Shown here piece after piece: positions 26,727 to 35,874 of a stretch of DNA of 64,000 nucleotides. Under the pieces are notes generated by a model. It saw only the letters and a list, made by a program, of their open reading frames with translations. It searched no databases and had not been told where the DNA came from. Position numbers and translations under genes: made by a program. The stretch's first letter is position 1. The number at the start of each line of letters is the position of its first letter. Origin of the DNA: SPCO01 sp964427285 (lineage in GTDB: Bacteria > Chloroflexota > Limnocylindria > Limnocylindrales > CSP1-4); NCBI GenBank assembly GCA_964427285.1, contig CAYRTS010000005.1, positions 1 to 64,000 on the forward strand, in the 5' to 3' direction.

Positions 26727-27797
26727 ATGACCCGATCGATCAGCCGAACCGGTGCCGCGATGATCCGAGCCGCCGGTGTCGCCCTTGTCGCAATTGCCCT
26801 CTCGGCGGCTCCAGCCCTCGCCTGCGGAGGACTCATCGGGCCAAACGGCGCGGTCAACCTGATCCGCACGACGACACTGGCGGGCTACCACAACGGCGAA
26901 GAGCATTACATCACCGCATTCCAGTTTGCCGGGGGCGGGGGCTCATTTGGCTCCCTGACGCCACTTCCAGGGATCCCGTCGAAGGTCGAGAAGGGCGGTG
27001 ACTGGACCCTCCAGCGTCTGATCCAGGAAACCGAGCCGCAATTCGATCGCGCCTTTCTCGCGGCCGAAGCCGCGCCACCCGCCGGTTCGGCCGAGGAGCT
27101 GATGAAGGTCCGGATCGACGCCCTCGACATCACGGTGCTGCGCGGCGGTCCCGCCGAGGTTGGCCGGTGGGCCACCGATCATGGCTTCCGCCTCCCGCCG
27201 GACTCGCCCGAAGTGCTCGACTTCTACGCTGCGCGCTCCCCGATCTTCCTGGCTGCGGTCTTCGACGCCGATGTGGCGGCCGAGCGAGGCCAGGGTATCG
27301 GTGATGGCACCCCTGTCCACATCACGATCCCGACGGACAACCCGTGGGTTCCGCTCCGCATCCTGGCGCTCGGCAAGGGCGAAGCCGAGCGCGTCGAAGC
27401 GGATGTCTACCTGCTGACGGACCGCGTCCCGGCGCTGCTGCCAACTCCGACCGGTGACAACGGTCTGCAGCTGGGCCACAGCGCCTCCGCCACCGAATCG
27501 CTCCTGGCCGACCTACGCTCGGATCGGGGCATGGAATGGGTACCCGAGTCGGCCTGGCTGACCAAGGTCCGGATCGATGCCGCCGCGCCACAGCTGGCCT
27601 TTGACCTCGCGATCGACGCGTCTGGCGCCCGACAACCGTCGCGGGTCATGGCCGGGCTCGACCTTCCGGGGTCGGTGACTGTCCCGGACCGGTCGACGGA
27701 TTTCGCGCGGATCTTCATCGCCTTGATGTTCATGGTCGTCGGGATCGGCGGAATTGCGTACCTGCTGACCCGCCGCCCACCATGGACGACGGCCTGA
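26727..27797 (+). CDS. DUF2330-like exported membrane-anchored protein
   Basis: 356 residues. A signal peptide (about 1-33, GVALVAIALSAAPALA) ends just before CGGLI, a Cys-Gly-Gly start typical of DUF2330 proteins. The extracytoplasmic domain contains WTLQRLIQETEPQF and several strand-rich stretches, and one TM helix close to the C-terminus (FARIFIALMFMVVGIGGIAYLL) leaves a short Arg-rich cytoplasmic tail. Function unknown for the family. AGGAGG precedes ATG 26727 by 7 nt. A cupredoxin gene starts 24 bp downstream, so the two are probably cotranscribed. Confidence 0.82.
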   Translation: MTRSISRTGAAMIRAAGVALVAIALSAAPALACGGLIGPNGAVNLIRTTTLAGYHNGEEHYITAFQFAGGGGSFGSLTPLPGIPSKVEKGGDWTLQRLIQETEPQFDRAFLAAEAAPPAGSAEELMKVRIDALDITVLRGGPAEVGRWATDHGFRLPPDSPEVLDFYAARSPIFLAAVFDADVAAERGQGIGDGTPVHITIPTDNPWVPLRILALGKGEAERVEADVYLLTDRVPALLPTPTGDNGLQLGHSASATESLLADLRSDRGMEWVPESAWLTKVRIDAAAPQLAFDLAIDASGARQPSRVMAGLDLPGSVTVPDRSTDFARIFIALMFMVVGIGGIAYLLTRRPPWTTA

Positions 27798-27821
27798 ATC
27801 GGACGCCTTGAGAGTCGGGGC

Positions 27822-28271
27822 ATGAGCGCGCATCGCCGGCCAGGACGGCTTGCCCTGGTCGGTGGCCTGGCCCTTGCGCTTGGGTTGACCGGGATAGCCA
27901 TCGCCTGGGCCGACGGGCCGGGGCGCGGGCCGGGTCGTGACCCGATCATCGTTGAGATCCCCATCCGCTACTCCCGGTTCGAGCGTGTCGAGGTGACCGT
28001 GCCGGTAGGCACGCCCGTGACCATCGTGCTGCGCAACGGCGACCCGATCGACCACGAGTGGATCGTTGGTGACGCGGCTGTCCACGAGCGGCACCGCAGC
28101 GGGACCGAACCCGTTCACGCCTCGCGACCGACGGAGCTGACGGTCGGGGCAGGCTCGACCGCCGTGACGACGATCACGTTCACCAAGCCCGGCACGTATC
28201 AGTTCATCTGTCACCTGCCCGGACACGAGGCCTATGGCATGGTCGGCACGCTTCGAGTCACGGGCGGCTAG
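27822..28271 (+). CDS. cupredoxin (type-1 blue copper) domain protein, exported
   Basis: 149 residues. An N-terminal signal/anchor (about 9-30, LALVGGLALALGLTGIAIAWA) precedes one cupredoxin domain. The four copper ligands are visible: His in IDHEWIVGD, then Cys, His and Met in CHLPGHEAYGM. This is the plastocyanin/azurin-like pattern for a periplasmic or surface electron carrier, or a copper-binding protein. It sits 24 bp after the DUF2330 gene, whose surface protein could be a partner. No oxidase gene is nearby to name its electron acceptor. Confidence 0.88.
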   Translation: MSAHRRPGRLALVGGLALALGLTGIAIAWADGPGRGPGRDPIIVEIPIRYSRFERVEVTVPVGTPVTIVLRNGDPIDHEWIVGDAAVHERHRSGTEPVHASRPTELTVGAGSTAVTTITFTKPGTYQFICHLPGHEAYGMVGTLRVTGG

Positions 28272-28319
28272 AGCCAGCTGCGCCCGCCCTGACGCTCGGT
28301 CGGCTTAATCGCCCGGAAC

Positions 28320-28350
28320 GTGACACCAGGACGTGATCCGCCGCTATCCT
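28320..28350 (+). promoter_or_regulatory. malic enzyme promoter, probably leaderless
   Basis: GTGACA (28320-28325, five of six -35 bases) and TATCCT (28345-28350) are separated by 19 bp. The -10 box ends 7 nt before ATG 28358 and there is no Shine-Dalgarno, so the mRNA probably begins at the start codon. Confidence 0.5.
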
Positions 28351-28357
28351 CGACGCG

Positions 28358-30109
28358 ATGCGGCCACTCCCCTCCCCGTACGACGAGATCGCCGCCGGTC
28401 GAGCGGCCCACGTCGCCCTGACCGGTCCCGCCCTGCTGGGCAACCGGTTGCTGACCAAGGACCTGGCATTCCCACCAGACGAGCGCGACACGTTCCGGTT
28501 GCGCGGGCTGCTGCCGGATCGTGTTCTCACGATCGACCAACAGGTCGAGCTCGAGCTGGAGCATCTCCGGCGCAAGGAGGACGCCCTTGAGCGCTACATC
28601 GGGCTGGCCGCACTCCAGGATCGCAACGCCACGCTGTTCTATCGACTCCTTGCGGAACACCTCGGCGAATTCATGCCCATCGTGTACACGCCCACGGTCG
28701 GACGCGCGTGCCAGGAATTCAGCCACATCATCCGGCGAACCCGCGGCGTCTGGATCACCCCGGCCGACTGCGACCGGATCCCGGTTTTGCTGCGCCAGGG
28801 ACCGTACGAGGACGTCCGCCTGATCGTGGTCACCGACAACGAACGGATCCTCGGCCTGGGCGATCTCGGTGCCGGCGGCATGGCCATTCCGATTGGCAAG
28901 TTGGCGCTCTATACCGCGGCGTGCGGGATCCACCCGGCGCTGACGCTCCCGATCTCGCTCGACGTCGGGACGGACAACGAGGCCCTCCTGGCGGACCCGC
29001 TCTACCTGGGCTATCGAGCGCCTCGCCTCCGTGGGCCAGCCTACGACGCGCTCGTGGAGGCGTTCGTGGACGCGGTGGCCGAGGTCTGGCCTGGTTGCGT
29101 GATCCAGTGGGAGGACTTCAAACAGAACAACGCCCTGCGCATTCTCGATCGCTACGAGTCGCGCGTTCCGTCCTTCAACGACGACGTCCAGGGGACGGCC
29201 GCGGTCGTCGTCGCGGGAATTCTGGCCGCAGTCCGGGCATCGCAGACCACACTGGGCGAGACGCGGATCGTCCTGGCCGGAGCGGGCGCCGCCGGGGTCG
29301 GGATCGCGCGGCTGATCCGCCTGGCGATGCTCGAAGCGAACGTGGACGACCAGACCATTCGGCGAGCGATGGTGGCCGTCGATTCGCGAGGGCTGGTCGG
29401 TGCGTGGCGGTCTGACCTCGACGAGACAAAGCGCGAACTCGCGCTGCCCACCGAGGCCGCGCTGACGGTTGGGTTCACCCCAGGTGAGGGGACGGCCCTC
29501 CCAGGGCTGGTCGAGACGATCGAGCGCGTCCGCCCGGCGATGCTCGTGGGCACGACCGGCGTGGGCGGCGCCTTCGACCAAGCGGTCATTCGCGCGATGG
29601 CCGCGAGCTCTGCCAGGCCGGTGATCCTGCCGCTGTCCAATCCCACGTCCAATGCAGAGGCCGTTCCCGTCGATATCCTGGCCTGGAGTGACGGGCGTGC
29701 GTTGGTCGCGACCGGGTCTCCATTCGATGCGGTCGAGGTCGACGGTCGCCGACACGAAATCGGCCAGGCCAACAACGTGTTCATCTTCCCGGGTCTGGGC
29801 CTGGGCGCGATCACCGCTGAGGCACGAGCCATCACGCCGCGGATGTTCCTTCTGGCGGCACAGACGCTCGCCGGCTTCGTGACCGATGAGCGCCTGGCCA
29901 GCGGCGCGCTCTATCCGCCGGTCGACGATCTGCGGGTCGTCTCCCGGGCGATCGCGGTTGCGGTGGCTCGCGAGGCAGTGGATGCGGGCCTGGCCGGGAT
30001 CGACTCGGCAACCGACATCGAGGCCCTGGTGGACAGCGCGATGTGGTGGCCCGAATACGTGCCGTATCTGCCGGCCCGAACCGCTGAGCGTCGACGAAGG
30101 AGCGAGTGA
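28358..30109 (+). CDS. maeA: NAD-type malic enzyme
   Basis: 583 residues, the length of the long-form (MaeA/SfcA, eukaryote-like) malic enzymes. It oxidatively decarboxylates L-malate to pyruvate with NAD(P) and a divalent metal. Visible sites: the catalytic Tyr in VYTPTVGRACQEFS, the catalytic Lys in MAIPIGKLALYTAACGIHP, metal ligands in IQWEDFKQNNAL and FNDDVQGTAAVVVAG, and the dinucleotide fold IVLAGAGAAGVGIARLI. It overlaps the alcohol dehydrogenase gene by 4 nt (GTGA), so the pair forms an operon. Confidence 0.94.
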   Translation: MRPLPSPYDEIAAGRAAHVALTGPALLGNRLLTKDLAFPPDERDTFRLRGLLPDRVLTIDQQVELELEHLRRKEDALERYIGLAALQDRNATLFYRLLAEHLGEFMPIVYTPTVGRACQEFSHIIRRTRGVWITPADCDRIPVLLRQGPYEDVRLIVVTDNERILGLGDLGAGGMAIPIGKLALYTAACGIHPALTLPISLDVGTDNEALLADPLYLGYRAPRLRGPAYDALVEAFVDAVAEVWPGCVIQWEDFKQNNALRILDRYESRVPSFNDDVQGTAAVVVAGILAAVRASQTTLGETRIVLAGAGAAGVGIARLIRLAMLEANVDDQTIRRAMVAVDSRGLVGAWRSDLDETKRELALPTEAALTVGFTPGEGTALPGLVETIERVRPAMLVGTTGVGGAFDQAVIRAMAASSARPVILPLSNPTSNAEAVPVDILAWSDGRALVATGSPFDAVEVDGRRHEIGQANNVFIFPGLGLGAITAEARAITPRMFLLAAQTLAGFVTDERLASGALYPPVDDLRVVSRAIAVAVAREAVDAGLAGIDSATDIEALVDSAMWWPEYVPYLPARTAERRRRSE

Positions 30110-31218
30110 CGACCACGATCCGGGCGGCAGTCCTGCGAAGAGCCGGCGACCCATCCGTCATCCAGGATCTCAGCCTGGCCCAGCCTCGCGCGGGGGAGGT
30201 GCGGGTGCGAATCCTCGCCTCGGGCGTGTGTCACTCAGACCTGCACGTCCGGGATGGCGATTGGCCGCGTCCGCTGCCGATGGCCATGGGCCACGAGGGC
30301 GCGGGCGTGGTCGAGGCCGTGGGCCCAGGCGTTCGCTCGCTCGCGGTCGGGCAACCGGTGGCGCTGTCCTGGCTGGTTTCCTGCGGGGTCTGCCGATCGT
30401 GTCGCGGCGGGCGGCCGTGGGCGTGCCTGGATTCGCCCTCCTACCTCCATCGATTGCCGGACGGCGCCACCGCCCTCACGGGCGCCGATGGCGAACCCGT
30501 TCCGTCCTACTGCGGGATCGGCACGATGGCCGAAGCGACCGTCGTGCCGGAGGCCGCGGCCATCGTCCTGCCCGACGGCGTGGACCCGGCGGTCGCGGCG
30601 CTCATCGGCTGCTGCGTGACCACCGGGGTCGGGGCGGTGCTCAAGACGGCGGACGTGCCGGCCGGCGCCAGCGTTGCGGTCATCGGGCTCGGCGGTGTCG
30701 GGCTGTCCTGCGTGATGGGTGCGGTCATCGCGGGCGCCGCCCGCATCGTGGCCATCGACCGGGTCCCGGCCAAGCTGGACACGGCGCGAGCGGTGGGCGC
30801 GACGGACGGGCTCGTGGCCACCGACGATGGGCCAGCCACGATCGAAGCGCTGCGCGAGCTGACCGATGGCGGCCCCGACTTCGTGTTCGAGGCGATCGGT
30901 CGCGCAGCGACGATCGAGCTCGCGATCGACTGCCTGCCGCTCGGGGGGACGGCCGTGCTGGTCGGGCTGACGCCGTTCGACACCCGAACCTCGTTCGGCG
31001 CCTATGGGCTGGTCGACGGAAGCCGCCGAATCCTTGGCTCGAACTACGGGTTTGCCGATCCGGCCGTGGACTTCCCGCGCTACGCGGCCATGCACCTCGC
31101 CGGTCAGCTCCCCGTCGAGCAACTGATCGACCGGCGAATCGGGCTCGACGACCTCGAAGGGGCCTTCGATCGATTACGCGCCGGGATCGGCCTCCGTCAG
31201 GTCGTCGTCTTCGAGTAG
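30106..31218 (+). CDS. zinc-dependent alcohol dehydrogenase (MDR family)
   Basis: 370 residues. Catalytic zinc ligands are seen in SGVCHSDLHVRDG and MGHEGAGVVEAVGPGV. A structural zinc site is CGVCRSCRGGRPWAC. The Rossmann motif is VIGLGGVGLSCVMGAVIAGA, with an Asp at the end of strand two (IVAIDRV) that favours NAD over NADP. The overall pattern is class III-like/mycothiol-dependent formaldehyde or aryl-alcohol dehydrogenase, but the substrate is not certain. The start GTG lies inside the end of maeA, and coupling with malic enzyme suggests a shared role in redox balance. Confidence 0.9.
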   Translation: MTTTIRAAVLRRAGDPSVIQDLSLAQPRAGEVRVRILASGVCHSDLHVRDGDWPRPLPMAMGHEGAGVVEAVGPGVRSLAVGQPVALSWLVSCGVCRSCRGGRPWACLDSPSYLHRLPDGATALTGADGEPVPSYCGIGTMAEATVVPEAAAIVLPDGVDPAVAALIGCCVTTGVGAVLKTADVPAGASVAVIGLGGVGLSCVMGAVIAGAARIVAIDRVPAKLDTARAVGATDGLVATDDGPATIEALRELTDGGPDFVFEAIGRAATIELAIDCLPLGGTAVLVGLTPFDTRTSFGAYGLVDGSRRILGSNYGFADPAVDFPRYAAMHLAGQLPVEQLIDRRIGLDDLEGAFDRLRAGIGLRQVVVFE

Positions 31219-31283
31219 CTCGCGTCGCGCCGTTCCCGTTGTCGCCCGACGCAGGTCCATCGCGCCACCCGTCGCCGACGTGC

Positions 31284-31838
31284 CTAGCGGCGTGCGGGAC
31301 GCCGCCGTCGAGCTCCACCGGCCGGCAGGAGGTCCCCACCGGCATTATTCGAAGCGGCGCTCAGGGTCAGCGCTTCGATGGGCGCTGGCGCGACCTCGAT
31401 GGAGCGCCCTGGTCCAACGGCGATCGAGTCGCGCACGAGGACCGGGACGGCCATGACGGGCCGACCCGGAGCCTGTGCCGGATGCGGATTGGCCGTCGCG
31501 GCGAGCGCCGCGAATGGCGAGCCCGCCGGCACCGGGGCCGTGATTGGCCGGCCAGCTGGCTGCTCGACGACGACCTCGATCTCATCGGTCGAATCCCGCT
31601 CAATGGCACACCGGTAACAGCGTGACAGTCGCAGTTCGTTGACGGACCGGCACGATTGGCAGACCCAGAAGGCGGCCGCCTCAGCGCGAGTCGACGTCGT
31701 CGAGCGGTGGGCCGCGACGATCAGCCGATAGCCGATCAGGGCCGCCGTGGGACCGGCGAGCAGCATGAGCGCATATGCGATTGGTGGGATCCCTGTGAGG
31801 CCGCGCTGCAGGGATTCGACCATCCCGTTGAGATCCAT
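31284..31838 (-). CDS. membrane protein with a zinc ribbon, unknown function
   Basis: 184 residues. One TM helix (about 19-42, IAYALMLLAGPTAALIGYRL) is followed by a CxxC-x(9)-CxxC zinc ribbon (VCQSCRSVNELRLSRCYRC, about 59-77) of the RanBP2-like type, and then by a low-complexity Ala/Pro-rich tail ending in an Arg cluster. I do not recognise the family. GAGGAG precedes the start, and TACCAT (about 60 bp upstream on the minus strand) could be its -10. Its stop is 65 bp from the convergent alcohol dehydrogenase gene. Confidence 0.7.
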   Translation of the reverse strand: MDLNGMVESLQRGLTGIPPIAYALMLLAGPTAALIGYRLIVAAHRSTTSTRAEAAAFWVCQSCRSVNELRLSRCYRCAIERDSTDEIEVVVEQPAGRPITAPVPAGSPFAALAATANPHPAQAPGRPVMAVPVLVRDSIAVGPGRSIEVAPAPIEALTLSAASNNAGGDLLPAGGARRRRPARR

Positions 31839-31936
31839 TGGCTCCTCAACCTCTCCCCGGCTCTGGAGTACTGATCACTCGATCACGACGAATGGTACGG
31901 CAGCGGGCGCACGATGGCGCACCAGAAATCGAGCCC

Positions 31937-34714
31937 CTATTTGTCTCGGTCCACGGCGGCCAGGACGGCTTGCGCCGCGGCCAGCCGGGCAACCGGAACG
32001 CGAAACGGCGAGCACGACACGTAGTCAAGTCCGATCCGCTCGCATTTGTGGATGGACTCCGGATCGCCGCCGTGCTCGCCGCAGATCCCGAGCTCGATGT
32101 CCGGCCGCGTCGCCCGACCCTTCTCGACCGCGGTGCGCATCAGCCCGACAACAGCGTCGTCAAGCGTCTGGAACGGATTGAACGGCAGGATCCCGGTCTC
32201 CACGTACTTGAGCAGGAAGCCGCCCTCGGCATCGTCACGGCTGTAGCCGAAGGTCATCTGGGTGAGATCGTTCGTGCCAAAGCTGAAGAAGGCCGCGTGC
32301 TTGGCAATCTCATCCGCCGTCAGGGCGCCGCGGGGCACCTCGATCATCGTTCCGAAGACGTATTCGGCATCGACGCCGGCTTTGGCCTCGACGGCCTTCG
32401 CCTCCTTCTCGAGGATCGCCTTGGTAACGGCGAGTTCGTTCACGTGGCCCACGAGCGGGATCATGATCTTCGCCTTTGGATGACCGCCGGTTCGCTGGAC
32501 CGCGATCAGGGCGTTGAGGATCGCCCGGGTCTGGACCTTGACGAAATCCGGGATCATCAGACCCAGACGGCAGCCGCGCAGCCCGAGCATCGGGTTCTGC
32601 TCGTGCATGGACTTGATCGTAGCGAGCAGCTCGCGATCCTCGTCGGTCGCGGCGTCCCCGGCGCGGGTCACCTTGACCAGCTGCTCCTCGAGATTGGGCA
32701 GGAATTCGTGCAGTGGCGGGTCGATCAGACGGATCACGACGGGCAGCCCGTCCATCGCCCGGAAGATCCCCTCGAAGTCGCCCTGCTGGAGCACCTCGAG
32801 CTTGGCCATCGCCTGGTCAAACTCGCGAACCGTCCCGGATTCGTCGGCGCTGAGTTCGGATCCCGCAGCCGCCCGCTCCTTGGCGCGGGTCGCGGCATTC
32901 GCCACCAGGATCGCACCCCGGACGATCTCGAGGCGCTCCCCCTCACGGAACATGTGCTCCGTGCGGCACAGGCCGATCCCCTGCGCCCCGTAGCTCCGTG
33001 CCAGCGCGGCCTCCTCGGGCTTGTCGGCGTTGGTCCAGACCTCCATCCGACGGACCTCATCGGCCCAGCCCAGGATTCTCTGGAGCTCCGGCTGATCCTC
33101 GAACCGGGCGTCGACGGTTGGCAATGCGCCGACGTACAGCGCACCGCTCGTCCCATCGAGACTGACCCAGTCACCCTCCTTGAACTCCGTCCCGGTGACG
33201 TTGCAATGGGCCTGAGCGCGAGCGTAGTCCACCATCAGGTCTGCCGAGCCTGCCACGCACGGCTTGCCGATCTGGCGCGCCACGACGGCCGCGTGGGAGG
33301 TTGCGCCGCCTCGGGCCGTGATGATCCCCTCGGCCACGGCCATGCCATGGAAGTCGTCTGGTGATGTCTCGATTCGGACCAGGATCACCTTCTCACCGCG
33401 GTTAACCCATTCGACGGCGGTATCGGCGTCGAACACAGCGCGCCCGACGGCAGCCCCAGGCGACGCGTTCAAGCCGTTGACGATCTTGGCCGCCTTGGCG
33501 AGTGCCCCAGGGTCAAACGTGGCGCGGAGCAGCTGGTCAACGTGCGCGGGCTCGACTCGGCCGATGGCCTCCACCGGTGTGATGAGGCCTTCTTCGACCA
33601 TGTCCACTGCGATCTTCACCGCGGCTGCGGCGGTTCGCTTCGCCGATCGGGTCTGGAGCATGAACAGCTTTCCGCGCTCGATCGTGAACTCGAGGTCCTG
33701 GACATCGCGATAGTGCTTCTCGAGCTGCTTGCCGATCCGCAGGAATTCCGCGTACACCGCGGGCATCTCGGTCTGCATCTGGCTGATCCGCGGCGCGGTC
33801 CGGATCCCGGCCACGACGTCCTCACCCTGGGCGTTGGTCAGGTACTCGCCGAAAAGCACCTTCTCGCCCGTGTTCGGGTCACGCGTGAACGCAACGCCGG
33901 TGCCTGAATCGTCACCCATGTTGCCAAAGACCATCGTGACCACGTTCACCGCGGTGCCCAGATCGTGGGCGATCTTCTGGTTGTTGCGGTAATCCACGGC
34001 GCGCTTGCCAAACCAGCTGGCGAACACGGCCTTGATCGCCAGGTCGAGCTGCTCGTAGGGGTCGCTCGGGAAGTCACGACCGGTGTCGTCGCGCACGATT
34101 CGCCGGAACTCGTCGACCAGGCTGCGCAGGTCCGCCGCCGTCAGGTCCGTGTCCTGGTGAACGCCACGGGTGTGCTTGGCGGTCTCGAGCGCCGTGTCGA
34201 AACGCTCGCCCTTCACGTCCATCACGATCCGCCCGAACATCCCGATGAAGCGCCGGTAGGCATCCCAGCCAAACCGCTCGTTGCCGGTGAGCTTGATCAT
34301 CCCCTGGAGCGTCTGCTCGTTCAGGCCAAGGTTGAGCACGGTGTCCATCATTCCAGGCATGGAAAACCTGGCCCCGGATCGAACCGAGACGAGGAGCGGG
34401 TCCGCCGCATGGCCAAACCCTTTGCCGGTCAGGGCCTCGACCTCGTTGACCGCCCCGAGGACGTCCTGCCAGAGGCCATCGGGGAGCGTCCCGCCGGCCG
34501 TGAAATAGTCATTGCAGGCTTCGGTCGTGATCGTGAAGCCCGGGGGGACCGGGAGACCGGCCTTGGTCATCTCGGCGAGCCCGGCTCCCTTGCCGCCGAG
34601 CAGGTCGCGCATCGTTGCGTCGCCCTCGGCTTGCCCTCCGCCCCAGGTGTAGATGTAGCGCTTGGCCGCGTCGTGGGCACGGTCATCATTCGTTGGAGGG
34701 GGTGTCGACATCAC
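31937..34714 (-). CDS. ppdK: pyruvate, phosphate dikinase
   Basis: 925 residues, full length. It interconverts pyruvate, ATP and Pi with phosphoenolpyruvate, AMP and PPi. The N-terminal ATP-grasp domain begins GGGQAEGDATMRDLLGGKG and includes VSVRSGARFSMPGMMDT. The phosphohistidine domain has the catalytic His in RGGATSHAAVVARQIGKPCV. The C-terminal PEP-binding barrel has GIGLCRTEHMF, IMIPLVG, and SFGTNDLTQMTFGYSRDD with the Cys-containing ICGEHGGDP. The frame starts with GTG 34714 followed at once by ATG 34711; GGAGG lies 8 nt before the GTG. With malic enzyme it would allow C4-to-PEP flow. Confidence 0.96.
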   Translation of the reverse strand: MMSTPPPTNDDRAHDAAKRYIYTWGGGQAEGDATMRDLLGGKGAGLAEMTKAGLPVPPGFTITTEACNDYFTAGGTLPDGLWQDVLGAVNEVEALTGKGFGHAADPLLVSVRSGARFSMPGMMDTVLNLGLNEQTLQGMIKLTGNERFGWDAYRRFIGMFGRIVMDVKGERFDTALETAKHTRGVHQDTDLTAADLRSLVDEFRRIVRDDTGRDFPSDPYEQLDLAIKAVFASWFGKRAVDYRNNQKIAHDLGTAVNVVTMVFGNMGDDSGTGVAFTRDPNTGEKVLFGEYLTNAQGEDVVAGIRTAPRISQMQTEMPAVYAEFLRIGKQLEKHYRDVQDLEFTIERGKLFMLQTRSAKRTAAAAVKIAVDMVEEGLITPVEAIGRVEPAHVDQLLRATFDPGALAKAAKIVNGLNASPGAAVGRAVFDADTAVEWVNRGEKVILVRIETSPDDFHGMAVAEGIITARGGATSHAAVVARQIGKPCVAGSADLMVDYARAQAHCNVTGTEFKEGDWVSLDGTSGALYVGALPTVDARFEDQPELQRILGWADEVRRMEVWTNADKPEEAALARSYGAQGIGLCRTEHMFREGERLEIVRGAILVANAATRAKERAAAGSELSADESGTVREFDQAMAKLEVLQQGDFEGIFRAMDGLPVVIRLIDPPLHEFLPNLEEQLVKVTRAGDAATDEDRELLATIKSMHEQNPMLGLRGCRLGLMIPDFVKVQTRAILNALIAVQRTGGHPKAKIMIPLVGHVNELAVTKAILEKEAKAVEAKAGVDAEYVFGTMIEVPRGALTADEIAKHAAFFSFGTNDLTQMTFGYSRDDAEGGFLLKYVETGILPFNPFQTLDDAVVGLMRTAVEKGRATRPDIELGICGEHGGDPESIHKCERIGLDYVSCSPFRVPVARLAAAQAVLAAVDRDK

Positions 34715-34866
34715 GGGTAGGACCTCCGGGAAGGAACGCCCGGCAACAGGTTGGCAGGCCGCGGCGACGGGGTGTTCAGCGTGGGGTGGATTGTAGCGTC
34801 GCCAGAGCCCCTTCCCGGATTCTCGTCATGTGGGCCAATGCGCCCCGGTCCGCGCTGGCGGCCGGG

Positions 34867-34872
34867 TACCAT
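34867..34872 (+). promoter_or_regulatory. -10 box of a probable leaderless promoter
   Basis: TACCAT ends 7 nt before ATG 34880 and there is no Shine-Dalgarno before that ATG. An in-frame ATG at 34871 overlaps the box, so the box argues for 34880 as the true start. Confidence 0.5.
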
Positions 34873-34879
34873 GGCAGAC

Positions 34880-35707
34880 ATGACCGAGCTAGCCCCCGAC
34901 CCCGCGGCTACGCGCGTCATCGAACCCGACGCGCCGCAGTACAACGCCAGCCTCGTCCGTCGCGAGGACCAGCACGCGAGCCTGGCGTATTTCTGGGTCC
35001 GCTTCGACGGCGACCCCACCCCGTTCGCACCCGGGCAGTACATGACGATCGGCGTCATGGTCGACGGGCGGATCGTGCAGCGGCCCTACTCCGTGGCATC
35101 GGCGCCCAGCACTGCCGGGGTGGACGGGTACGAGTTATACGTCCGCCTCGTCCAGGGCGGTACATTCACGCCGCTGCTCTGGCGCCTGCCCGTCGGCGGC
35201 CGCATGCGGATGATCGGTCCGAAAGGCAAGTTCGTCCTGGAGCCCGATGACGAGCGGATCCACCTGTTCATCTCGTCCGGAACGGGCAACGCGCCGTTCG
35301 TGGCGATGATGCGCCAGGCATTGCTGGACGGACACCCACGGCGGGCCGTCTTTCTCAATGGCGTCTCGTACGAAGCAGACCTGGGGTATCGGTCGCTGCT
35401 GGAAGCCTGGCAGGCGTCAGGCTCGTACCCGGTCACGTACGTTCCAACGGTGTCCCGGCCACGGGATCCAGCAAACGCAGGCTGGACCGGGCGCGTTGGC
35501 CGTGTTGAGTCGATCGTCGGCCGGGTGTGCGAAGAGCTGGGGCTCTCGGCGAACAACTCGATCGCCTACCTGTGCGGCAATCCAGACATGATCCTGTCGA
35601 CCGAGGCGACCCTGCTGGCGCGTGGCTTCCCCGAAGTGTCGGTCAAGAAGGAGCTCTACTGGCCACAGGGCAAGGAACCCAGGGGGACCGGTTCAGCGGC
35701 GGAGTGA
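34880..35707 (+). CDS. fpr: ferredoxin-NADP reductase-like flavoprotein
   Basis: 275 residues. An FAD-binding beta barrel contains FAPGQYMTIGV and the FAD signature RPYSVASAP. The NADP-binding half has LFISSGTGNAPFVAMMRQAL and the C-terminal YLCGNPDMILSTEATLLARGF. The end KKELYWPQG resembles bacterial Fpr/plant-type FNR. It transfers electrons between NADPH and ferredoxin or flavodoxin; no ferredoxin gene is adjacent. Divergent from ppdK across about 165 bp. The last codons contain GGACCGGTTC, a near copy of a palindrome that recurs in the window. Confidence 0.9.
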   Translation: MTELAPDPAATRVIEPDAPQYNASLVRREDQHASLAYFWVRFDGDPTPFAPGQYMTIGVMVDGRIVQRPYSVASAPSTAGVDGYELYVRLVQGGTFTPLLWRLPVGGRMRMIGPKGKFVLEPDDERIHLFISSGTGNAPFVAMMRQALLDGHPRRAVFLNGVSYEADLGYRSLLEAWQASGSYPVTYVPTVSRPRDPANAGWTGRVGRVESIVGRVCEELGLSANNSIAYLCGNPDMILSTEATLLARGFPEVSVKKELYWPQGKEPRGTGSAAE

Positions 35708-35733
35708 GCGGCCCGGCGCGCAGGGACCGGTCC
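35685..35733. repeat. two copies of the GGACCGGTYC palindrome at a gene end
   Basis: GGACCGGTTC (35685-35694, inside the reductase gene's last codons) and the perfect GGACCGGTCC (35724-35733, just after its stop) lie 39 bp apart. Each is followed by a similar run (CAGCGGCGGAG and CAGCCGCGGCGAG). They match the core of the tandem repeat at 1069-1112. Confidence 0.55.
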
Positions 35734-35775
35734 AGCCGCGGCGAGTCGCGGCGGGCGACACGGCCTAGACCTAGC

Positions 35776-35874
35776 CTAGCCGGGCCCGGCGACTGCGCTG
35801 AATAACCAGATCGCGGCCACAATCCCTGCCGCCGCGGCAGCCACAATCGCCATCGGCAGCCAGCGCGGACTCAT
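35776..35874 (-). CDS. 32-residue single-TM microprotein
   Basis: The ATG overlaps the stop of the upstream SHOCT gene as ATGA (35871-35874). The peptide is MSPRWLPM followed by one strongly hydrophobic helix rich in Ala, Ile and Val and the end LFSAVAGPG. Nothing else is long enough to be coding here. The overlap and the clean TM segment support a translated membrane peptide acting with the upstream membrane protein, but no homolog is known to me. Confidence 0.5.
   Translation of the reverse strand: MSPRWLPMAIVAAAAAGIVAAIWLFSAVAGPG

Noticed and set aside
28268..30154. 628-codon open frame on the minus strand
   Set aside because: Antisense to the complete malic enzyme gene; Arg/Asp/His-rich composition typical of a shadow frame.
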